From Schistosoma mansoni (taxonomy: Eukaryota; Platyhelminthes; Trematoda; Strigeidida; Schistosomatidae): a stretch of DNA of 64,000 bases. The DNA is taken from contig NW_017386007.1 of the NCBI RefSeq assembly GCF_000237925.1, positions 310,001-374,000 on the forward strand, in the 5' to 3' direction. Below the pieces are notes generated by a model that saw only the letters and a list, made by a program, of their open reading frames with translations, was not told the origin of the DNA and ran no database searches. The position numbers and the translations under genes are program-made. Below are positions 27,201-39,407 of this stretch, piece by piece (positions within the stretch are counted from its first letter, which is position 1; each line of letters opens with the position of its first letter).

Positions 27201-30200
27201 TCCTAAAAACTCCATTACTTACTCGGTGGTCCCAGGACATACCACCAATGCTTCGAAGACACCAATGATCGAATACTAGTACGCCTAACTACTTGTCTCA
27301 CTATCATTAGTTCAGGTGTCGATGCAACACAATCCTGAAGTAGCATTTTGCATTTCGACGGGGAGAATCGCATCCCGAACATGCATGAATTGTTGCTTAT
27401 AGTGGTCAGAAGATTGAATTTTGTTAGCGTCTTCACCAAATAAAACTATGTCATCAGCATATTTTAAGTCAACAAGTGAGTCTCCCAGTAAAAGTTCAAC
27501 TCCTGGAGATTTAGATGATGAAAATGTTATCGCTTAAAGCATGTCAACGACAATGTTAAACAAGAATGGAGGGAGTGGACAGCTTTGACGAACACCACTT
27601 GAGGTAATCAATTCAGATGACTGTTCACCAATAATCTAAACTGTTATTCATTAAAAAAAACTGTATAACAAATGAATGATAATGTCTACTCATTTATAAT
27701 AATTATCTAATGTTATTAATACATAATTCATTGGAGATGCAAGCACATCCAGCTGACGAGTCCTCAATGGGACGAAACGCGTGTCCTGGATCCTACTGTT
27801 AGCCACCGTCCATCATTGCTTGTACAAAGATTAGATTATTCAACTTCTATTGTTTAAATTTTTTTGATTCATTAACATTTCTTGGTATTTCATTGACAGA
27901 TTATGAATATAGAGAAGTTTAATACCTCTAATGGCAAATATCATTCTATTAATCCAAGCAAAAGAATTGAAAATGGATTCACGGTTAATGGTTTACCACA
28001 AAAACAATATCCATTAAAAACAACTGATTGGAATACTACTATTTATACGGATAGAAATAATCCTAAAAATCGGTAAACAATGAATTATATTATCATTTAA
28101 CTTTATATATTACTTAAATACTAATCTACTTAATCGATATATATAGCTATTTATCTGCTTTGGTATTACATATAGAAAGTTAAATAAGTGACAACTTCAG
28201 CTAGTATTGATCATCAGAAATATTGACATTGGTAACACCTATGAGATACGCAATCATCGACCAAAGGCGAAATATTTAATGTTTTAACATTTGTGGTATC
28301 ATGAAATTACAGCTGACTCATGATTTCAACTATGAAAATACTGAAATCTCCACAAAACCCCTTCTGATCTATAATCATATGCTCACTAGTGACTGACTTC
28401 AAGAGGTATATCCTGGAGTTCTGGTTTGAAGCAGTGACCAGTGGAGTTCAACCAAGTCTATTGTAGAGATATCAACTCACTGAAGATAATTGGTGAACAG
28501 TTGCTGAAACTTCGTGGATTGGTTGAAGTTAGACATTAACACTATTGGATGCCCGCTCAGTGGTCTATCGGTTGAGTACTCTGGCGCGAGACTGGTAGGT
28601 CGTGGGTTCGGATCTCACGAGTGAGGGATTGTGGATGCGCACTGCTGAGGAGTCCCACTATAGGATGAAACGGCCGTCTAGTGCTTCCAGGTTTTCCATG
28701 GTGGTCCAGCTTCAATTGACTCATGATTTCAACTATGAAAATACATTAATATTTGTTTGTTTCTCGTAGAGATTGAAATATAAATTCAACATAATCATAC
28801 ATAACTGGAGTTTCATATCGTTGTCATTGATCTGGATGATTCGATGAATCTTTGACAGTCGTAACATGAAATAAAAGTGTTTTCTTTTTGCTAAATAGCA
28901 TTACCGAAAAGATGATATCATAAATGAGAAAATAATAATGAGAAAAAATAACTTATTTCGCACATACAGCTTCAGTATTTACATGGAACAGCCAGTAAGT
29001 CAGCTACAACGTAGGACCAGGCACATATATGCATCGGTTCAAGTTACCATACCTCGTTAGCACAACAAGATCAACACCGGATTCGTAGAAGCAGTTAGTT
29101 TAGTGGTGATAATATATAAAAGATAGGTTGTATATAAAGAAAGAAGGCAGATACGAAGCAAATTTTAATCTCAAGGTTTAAAGGAACATCAGGAGTGTAT
29201 ACACCTACGCCATTGTGATCGACTCTGAGCCCTGTCACCCAGAGTCTCCAACCATTGGTTACGATAGTCGCGCGGACCCCAACAAAGTAGTCCAAATTCA
29301 TTCTATTTGATCTAATAAAAGTTGTAAGCCTTGACACCATATTTCAACATTCTTTGGTTGTTCCTTCATGAATACTAAAGATAATTTATGAATTTTAATC
29401 TATATTAATCAGCGTGAAAGTCTACGGTGTTATGACTAAACTGTTATGATCACTGCAGGTTACTTGTATGATTAAGATATTTAAAGCAATCGGTACTCAA
29501 ATTGTACCTGTGTGGTGGTCGGTATTCGATATTATCCTTAAATTTCGTATATTGTTCGTCCTGATAACCATTACTCGATAACCCTCAACGGTCTATAAAT
29601 TAGAAAGCGAATACGAAGGGTTTATTGCGTTTATTATTTGACCACACAGAGATATCCAAAAATTACAGGTACGTTAAGCAAGCATGAAAGAATAGTGCCG
29701 TAAAGCAGGCGAGTGAGCGAGAGATCAGTTGATCGAGTCAGCGAGTAAGCGAGTGCAATACAGTGAACAGAATTAAGATGTACATATATATACAAATGGA
29801 AAAGCATGAACCATCGAATCAATTAAGTGATTAATAGTAAGGCTAGAAGAATGAATACATGCGTAGGCAGTAAGCAATACTCAAGCGTACGTAATAAAGG
29901 TGTAATAGTATAGATAGGTTGTTGTTGTTGTACGAATGACTGTCCGTTAAATAAGCTATTTACTTGACTGTGAGCATTTATTTCCTCTTTTTATTTACTT
30001 TATTTCTTAACTACTTATTAGTAGTTAAAAGTAATGATAAATTGTTTTCGTACATAGATCTTAATATAATTAGATTAATAGCAGTACCAATAATTTATTC
30101 GGGTACATCTTGTCGTTAGCTTCTTTTTAATAAGTAGGGTTTCCAATAAACTAAAGAGTACATTCTTTATCTATCCATACTTTAACTTACTTACGTCTGT

Positions 30201-33200
30201 TACGCCCAATAGAGCATGGGCCAACGACCAGTATTCTCCAACACACTCTGTCCTGGGCCTTCCTTTGTAGTTCTATCCATCGTTTGTTCATTGTTCTCAT
30301 GTCTGTCTCCATTTCTCGGAGTAATGTGTTCTTTAGTCTTCCTCTTCTCCTTTGGAATTCAGGATTCCATGTGAGGGCTTGTCTTGTGACGCAATTGAGT
30401 GACTTCCTCAATGTGTGTCCTATCCACTTCCAGTGCTTCTTCTTGATTTCTTCCTCCACTGAAATCTGGTTTGTTGTCTCCCACAGAAAAAAAATGTTTT
30501 AACTCGGTCAACTTATAATAATAATAATAATAATAATAGAGATAGTAAGCAATGGTTTATCTTAGAAAACTTTTCAATGAAATGATTACATAAAGTTTTC
30601 CTATGATGTTTTAGTTGAGTTTTACACTTTAATTACCGATTTCTTCTTTTTTTTCATAAGCCCTTTATCAACCCTAACACATGGATCAAATTCTGCATTA
30701 TGTAAATCAACAGACTTTTCAGATGTTCCTTATACACATGATCCAGTTCTACCTATTTCATCTTTATATAAATCAAATAAATATAATAAATCAAAATCTA
30801 TTAATCTTATAAATGAACTTCAAAATGAAGGAAACGATTTAACCAATTTAATTACTGTACATGATAATATGAATGAACGAGATAGTAGATCTGATGATAT
30901 TGAAGAAGAAGAAGAAGAAGAGGATTTATTTACAACAATAAGAAGTGAAACACCTAGTCCAGCACCATCTATTGCTGCAGCTATTCTTCGACCAAATTAT
31001 TATCCTAATTTAGTAGAAAATAAATCAATAAAACATAGGAATACAATTAATCCTTTAGATTTTACAGTTTATACTAGTATACCAAGAAATTTAATTATGA
31101 ATAAATTAATGAATAAATATGGGAATACTAGTGGATATTCTAATGGTACAGTTAATAAGGATTTGGAAGAATTATTGAATTTACCTAAGGTATCAATCAA
31201 TGATTGCTTTACATATTGTTGTATGTTGTTTATGTTGTTATTTATGAAATATGATTGATATGTACTTTACACATAGCAATTATAATCAACCTATTGCCGC
31301 TGAAATAAATTTGAAGCTTGATAAGTAAATATATCTCTAAGATACAAAGGGTGGGCTTATATTTCATAGATCTTTCAGCTCCAAAATACCCTGGTACGGC
31401 CGAGAATGTAGAGAGTCCGCTCTCTCTCTCTCCAAATGTTCACATAGCCATGCGTATGTAGCCTCTTCCAGCGAAATCCTACTCACTACCTTCTCGCACA
31501 ACAGGTGTTGTTCATAAATATGAGGGGACGAAAAATGAGTGTCCGGCGTTTTAACCGGGTAGGTGGACACGGAATGTTTACCTAGGGGAATTGGAAAACC
31601 CTGGTTTCAAACCAATGGTGCACATGGGCTCCAGTATCCTGAGGGAACAAAGGGTGTATGAACCAATTGTTGGTCACCGGCTACCATGAGACTGCATCTC
31701 CTCACAATGCTCCACTGCCTTGTGGATCAGATCTCTAGGTTAAAGGCTCGGAGTGTGGCCTCTTAAGAAAACCATTTGCTTCAGTTTGGGTACTTGGACA
31801 GTACCACAGCTCTCACGCAAATCGAATGAGATTTGTGTGGCGCATATGTATCTGGTGCTTCCTTGTACCAATATTTATGTGTTTAAATAGAATAAATAAT
31901 AATTATTCTTGTCATCGTTTCAATATCTCTGTAACTTTATTTCATTACTGTATGCATAGAAACGTTTCTATTACGATGAATGAAAGTAAGAAGAAAGATA
32001 TGGATTTTGATAGGGGTTTACTTTTGTTAACTCTCTTTCAAACAATACCAAATATCAATCGTCTCGTAATTCATTAAAAGTTGGCTATTCATCTTCCATT
32101 ACGTTTGAAATTTTGACATCAAAAAGAAGAAAACTGTTGGCAAACAAATTATTTCGATTTCTGATGCTGGAGCTAAATTATCAAATTTTTATGGAAGTTA
32201 CATATTGACACCGTTTGATACCGGTTCAATGGTCTAGAAGTTAAACGTTCACACACGAGACCGATAGGTCTTGGATTTAAATCCGGCGAGCGGAATCGTG
32301 GATACGCACTACTCAAGAGTCCCATACTAGGACGAAACGGCCGTCTGGTTTTCCGTGGTGATCTAGCTTTAATTGACTCATGAATTCAACTATTAAATTA
32401 CTAAAATCTCTACAAAATCCCCATTCTCATAATAAATATACGGTGTGGTTTATAATATATAACTAGATTTCCTTCATTAAATTTCAGTTTCTGGTACACC
32501 TTTAGTTTCTATCATTATAACTGATAGGTTGGACTATTTCTACTTTATTTAGTAATTTTAAAGTCTAATAGAAGTACATTTTAAATGATTTGATCTTGTG
32601 ACATTTTAGTAACCAAATAACATACTACTCACAATTAACAAAGATTTATTTTTAGAAGGGGGGTTTGTGGAGATTTTAGTAATTTTATATAGTTCAACCA
32701 GGTCTGTTGTGAGATATCAACTCACTGAAGACAATTGATGAATGGTTGCTCAATTTCGTCGATCGATTGAAGTTGGACATTAACACGGCTGGATACCGGC
32801 CAGCTCAGTGGTATGGGGGTCAAGCGCCCGCGCGCGAGACTTATAGGTTTTGGATTCGAATCTCGCGAGGCGGGATCGTGAATGCACACTGCTGAGGAGT
32901 CCCACAACAGGACGAAACCGCCGCCCAGTTCTTCTAGGTTTTTCATGGTGGTCTAGCTTCAATTGATTCATGATTTCAACTCTATAAAATTACTAAGATC
33001 TCTACGAAAACCCTCTTCTGGAATTAAATCGAATCATAAACAATAGTTTATCATAAACTATAACAATCAAACTGTTATTATCTAACCCTTTTTTTTAAGA
33101 ATATGTTATAATATTTACATGTAATGCATCATATATTGTACTTTATTATTATATGTTTTAATAACACCTTTCTTTTGTCAAGACAATGTGGACCGCTTGT

Positions 33201-36200
33201 TTACCAGATGTCCAGCCAGTAAATGGAAATTCTCACTCTACTCGAGGTCTTAAAAATTACAAACGTCAGCTACCTCAAATACCTTCAGAAGTTAATAAAA
33301 TAGATGCTAGAGATACTTCCAATCTTTGTCAAATATCCACGTCTATGGGAATAAAAGGAAGGGATTCTCTATTGTCAGATGTCTTGAAGGTAATTTAAAA
33401 TATATCAGTTATCAAATTTAGTTTGATCTATTTTTGCATTATAATTTGTAATACATTAACAACAAATTTTGAACTATTAGTATGAAGGTTTGTGTAGATT
33501 GTAAGGATTTTAATAGTTGAATTCATGGGTCGATGTGGGCTAGACCAGCATTCAAAACCTCAAAGCAATGGACGATTGTTTCATCCTAGTATTGGACTCC
33601 TCAGCAGTGTGTCTTTGTCATTTCGGTCAAGGTGATTCATAAGCGACAAGTATGAAAAATGTGTGTGTGTGTATGTGTGCACTGTTAATGATGAAAAATA
33701 TGTGACCTTTAAAATGACAAAGGATGATTTTGATTTCGATTAATACCCTGAAGAAGTCCAGACAAGTTAGCTGAACGAAACGTTGGAATTATTTAAATTT
33801 CAATTGCTGAGATTATTTCAAATACAATTTTCACTTATAATGACAAAGGATAGAGTTTAATTTGTAATGTAATTATGTGAATTGTAAATAATAATATCAG
33901 ACTAGGTGACTAGGATAGATAGTCCAAGTAGGATGTATGGTAAGGCCTTCTTTTCTATTGAGAGCAGTAGGATTAAGCATTATATGGAACTCTTCAGCTA
34001 CTGTCCTTTCTTTGTAACTGGAAAAGCTTTTTTGTATCATATTGATTTCCTGAATGATATCATTCTTCATTCTCTAAAGTTAACTTTCATGAAATATATT
34101 ATCAATTTAATAAAATGATTGCTCAACAATTTAACCATTTCAAAGAGATTTCATCGATTAAACACAGTAAAGAGTTTGCATAAATAGACTGATAGGTCCT
34201 GTGTTCGAATCTCACAAGGCGAGATCGTGGATGCGCACTGCTGAGGAGTCCCACAATCGGATGAAACAGCCGTCCAGTACTTCCAGGTTTTCCTTGATGA
34301 TCTAACTTCAATCGACTCATGCTTTCAACTATGAAATCATCAATTTGTAATACTTTTTTTTGCAATAAGAACATTAAATTGTACTTTTATTCGAAATTGT
34401 ACTTCCATAAGTTTACCTAGAGAAATACCAAATATCATAAGACTTGAATCAAGTACTTTAACTATAAAGTATAATTATAAAATTATTTGCTTTATTAACT
34501 AATCATTACGATTAAATTCATAATTGGTTCCATATTATCAAATCGGTTTTGTAAATGAATCATAGTTCAATGTTGTTATCATGAATTTATAAGGAATCTG
34601 TAAAACTACTGATTATAAAACAGTAATGTAATGAATTTCATGTTATACTAGAAAAAGTAATGGGATATTCTAAAGATTATAATCATATTCACTTGGTATT
34701 GTTTGGTTGAATCTACCCATTGATGCTTAGGACTGTAACTGGACAGTCTTTTACTGGCATATGTGCATACTGTGCGTATTGCCTCGATATACCCTTAATT
34801 CACAAACATTGTAAGCAAAGATGGATAGTAATTAGGAGTGGAGTCTAGGACGAGCGATACTACGTCCTATTTAAGACTAGTCAGTTGAATGTACCTGCAT
34901 CCAAGAGTTGATTTTCACTCCGGGACTCGAACCTAGTACTGTTCGCTTCAAACGTCATCGCACTACCCACTTAGCGTACTGGATTCTACTGCTAGCCACT
35001 CTCCATCTTTGGTTATTATTATCATCATATAATAAAAATTGGCTAAGTAACTTATTAATGATGTTCGTTCTATTAGGAGGTTAAATGAAAGTAAGATTTT
35101 GAACGTAGATGATCTTTAACATTGTTGCCCTATATTTGACAATTTTATAGTATATATACTTCTTAGGAGTGTGATGTTCAATTCATTTTTATTCGTTAGT
35201 TGATCAGTCAGTGAATAACGAGTCTGAGATGTAGGTACATTCAGCTGACGAGTCCTGAATGGGACGAAGCACGGGTCTTGGATTATACTGCTAGCTACTA
35301 CCAATCTATTGTTATTGTATGAAATTTATTTATAAAACCTTATAATTTCGTGGGATAGTAAAGTTTTTCTAGAAACAAATAGTAGAGAATCCAGAAATCT
35401 GACTAAAATAAATTGTCGGCCGAGGTATTGCGAATAAATAGTATGAATACATTTACTCAATGGTCATTTTAGAATGTACTGCACTTTCAGCAGTTTCAAT
35501 ATCAGTGTAATTCCTTTTGTTTTATTAAAATATTATTTTCACAATTATTATTATACCAAGGAGTCTCATAATAGGACGAAACGGCCGTCCAGTGCTTTCA
35601 GGTTTTCCATGTTGATCTAGCTTCAATTGACTCATGATTTCAACTATGAAAATACTGAAATCTCCATAAAACCCCTTCTGAATTATTCACATTAACTAAT
35701 TAGGTATCTACAGAGAATAAGCAAACTTCTTAACAAGTGTTAATATCGATAAATAAGTGCTTGATTTATTCGTTAATTAACTACAAACGAATGTCTCCAA
35801 TTATATGTTTGAATGTGAAGAATTTGTTTAAATAATAATACATGACCAGGACTTATATCTGTTTCCCGTAAAGCCTGAAGTTAAGGAAACTGTTATATCC
35901 CATGGAGATTTATGAATGGTAACTTTGAGAACTGTTTATGAACCAATATGATATGTATATTTCCTATTGTATAATTGTTAAGTAACTGAACTATTCATAT
36001 TTGTGTCCCTCTTATCATAAGCTTTATTTTGACCTATAGACTACTATTATATGATTTACCATGCCTGAGTTATCCCCAGTCTACTAATTACTGTTCCCCC
36101 TATTCACAGCCACATTTGGCCAAATCTTGTACAAATGTTATTTTCTATCTTATGTTACGATATGGTCAGTTTGATTGTGGTATATAAACCCAGTATATTT

Positions 36201-39200
36201 GAGAATAATGATTCATATTGCAGAGGCTGTTATTGGTGTTTTGGACTTAACTAGCTGGGCTAGCCAAATAACAGGATTGATAAATACTGAAGACTGCTCA
36301 TACAGCTTTTGTGTACCAATGCTCTGATCGATAATTCACTCTTCTCTCATTGGTGGGGATCTTCACGTTCATATATCAAACAGGGCACGCACTCACTCGA
36401 TAAAACAGAAACATATATATTTTTCAATCCATTATTCCTTTCAGATGAATACTACAAAATCTGGTCTTATGCGTGCACCACAAACGAATGAAAAGTCTCA
36501 AATCAACGATGGTATTTCTGTCGTTCCATATCAACCACCATCGATTGATCCACATGGGCCTGCACCTAATCCTCCTGTATATTGTTCATCATTTACTGAA
36601 CCTATTATGTGGTCCCCAAGGCATGATATAGAAGCTACTGGAATGAATAGAGAATTATCTCAAATCTATTTAAAACAACCTACAACTCCAAGACAAAACT
36701 GGTTAAATCAGGTTTGTGATTTCATTTGACTTATGCCTAATTGATAGTCTTGATAAGTTTCATCAAGATTAAATATCCGCTATTATGGTTATAAAATTGA
36801 GAACATTGAAAATAATTTTTATTCTAAGTTCATGTTTTTTTTTCAGCAATCTGCATTATTCATCTTTTCCAGGATAAAAATTAAATTTCAGTAGTTGAGA
36901 TCATGAGTCAATTGAAGCTAGACCACCATGGAAGCAATGGACGACCGTTTCATCCTAGTATGAGACTCCTCAACAGTGTATATCTACGACCTGCATGCAA
37001 AACTGACAATCAGGACCCTCAGTTTTGCGCAAACACTTAACCACTAGACCACTAAGCTGGCATCCAACGATGTTATTGTTTAACTTCAACCAATTCACGA
37101 AATTGAGCCACTATCCACCATTTTCGCGGTTTCTCACTAGAACTCCAGGTAATATCTTTCAAATCATGCACGTAGGATCGCGGATGTGCACTTCTGAGGA
37201 GTCCCATACTAGGATGAAACGGCCGTTCAGTGCTTCCAAGTTTTCCATTGTGATCTAGCTTCAGTTGAACCATGAATCCAACTATTTTAAAAATTAATTT
37301 TTAAAAATTCAGATGCCTAATGTTTTCAGATGACTATTTTAAAGTTTCCGATAAAATAATTGATTGCTTTGATAACTTACGTGACATTTTGAACAAAGGT
37401 GATATTATGCAATGACATTCAGTGGACGGTAATCTAATGAGTGGCTATTGCCAAGCTATTTGGAGTATATCTATTGCGTTTTCTCAAACATATCAGTATC
37501 AAATTTAAGTGTTTTGATACTAATACGTTATTCGAACTGAAAAATATCATAAATCTCCAACTTAACGACTATTTAACTTGTACGCAGACTGTGTTTAATA
37601 AGTAACTGGTAAGGAAACCATCTTTTGGCGTCGAGTTATTTCCTATCCCATTCATTCAGAGAGTTACCGTACAAATATCAGATAGAACCCAGTTCAAGAC
37701 TGGTAGTTATTTGGGTAGAGTTGTCTTATTTTCCTCACCCACATTGAGCACTACCTTTACAAGACCACATAATACATCTTGGAAAATTAGAATTTGGCGC
37801 TTTTAATCAACCATTCACTTCTAAATCTTAAATTATAATAACATCTACTGAATTCCAAGAATCTACTCACGCAGCACTTTACGTAGTCGAAGGAAAAAAA
37901 AGGCAAAATTTAATGACTTAGCAAATACGGTTAACTAAAGAGTGAAATAACTAACGTGATAGTAGAGGAATGATCCATATTAATAAAATGATTAGGGTTC
38001 TGCTCTTATCACTCTGTCTGGAACAAATATTAAACTTCTGATGATTTATCAAGTTAGCTTGTCAGAGGTTATCAGTAATAACTGCTAGACCTAGGTGTAC
38101 ATACAATCAATAGGAGTCTTATGACTCTCCTGGGATCCAAGCATGCCTCACTCAGATTAACAGTATGAAGCATTACCATCGAGTTATTTGGGCCTCATGT
38201 TCGATAGAACTCCATTACACTTGATTACCAGACAATCATAACATGGGTTTTTGCTACTCAGTGATCAATCCAGAGCCAAATAAGTTTATGATGACCTTTC
38301 AGGCTGTGAGACTGTGTGATGAGAATTCAAATCCCACATAGAGCACCTGTCTCTTAACTCTACGTACAACTTACTGAAGAGTATCAGCTAACACAAAACC
38401 TGGGTTACAGGTCTTTTGTCGACTGTTTAAAATCCTGTAACATCAACCATGTTGTATACCATGGTTGAGTAATCTAGACTAGTGGACATTTGATCCATTG
38501 AATGTGATCATCACGAACACCAGGCAGACATGAAATTTCACAGTTGAAATCACGAGTTGTTCTGAGTTAAACAACCATTGAAAACCTGGAAAAAATGAAC
38601 GGACATTTTATCCTAGCCTGCTACTCCTCAGCAGTGATCATCTACGATCTAGAATGCAGGAATTAAGCCCAGGACTTTCAAATATCTCCACAAATCCCCC
38701 TATATTTAAAATCTGTAACTGGTCCCCACTCAGTGATCAATCCATGTTGATGTTGCTTCACTGACAACTTAGAACTGATAGTGTTTGACTGTTTTCCATT
38801 TTCAGTTAATGAAATCTTCACAATGTCAGTTTTATTCAATGTCAACCATAAGTAACTTTAACGAAGTTGACTTGAACTGGATGGAGTTCATCAGTCAGTA
38901 CCTAATCTTAAAATAATAACAATATTTGTCGCTATAAAATGATGTCTCTGATAAATTGAACACAGTCTTATCCATATAGCATGCTTTAGCAGGAGTTTAA
39001 ATTGTCTATAAAATACAGATAAAGATGTCGTGAATATTCAGGGTTGACAACGTTGTTTACCATAACAACTTTATAATCGAAGGATCATGAACACAATCAA
39101 ACTAGGAGTCAAAAATGAAAAAGTACGAAGATCTATCTTTGGAAGATAATCAATATGTTGAGAACTATGTGATCTAAGCTGACTAGTTGTTGCGATGGAT

Positions 39201-39345
39201 GTGTAGTCCGATGTACCCAATGATGGTCTTATACGGATGCTTAACCGATAGCCTTCAGCTGGGATGTGTCTAATAAAACCAATAAGCTCAAAATCAATCT
39301 CAAAGACTTACTTTCTTTCTTTACTTACTTACTCACTTACTTACC

Positions 39346-39407
<62 letters not shown>

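Noticed and set aside
32655-33025. Terminal inverted repeats suggesting a DNA transposon
   Set aside because: The two ends are simply the SINE B tail in opposite orientations; other copies show the tail only once, and no transposase or TSD is present.
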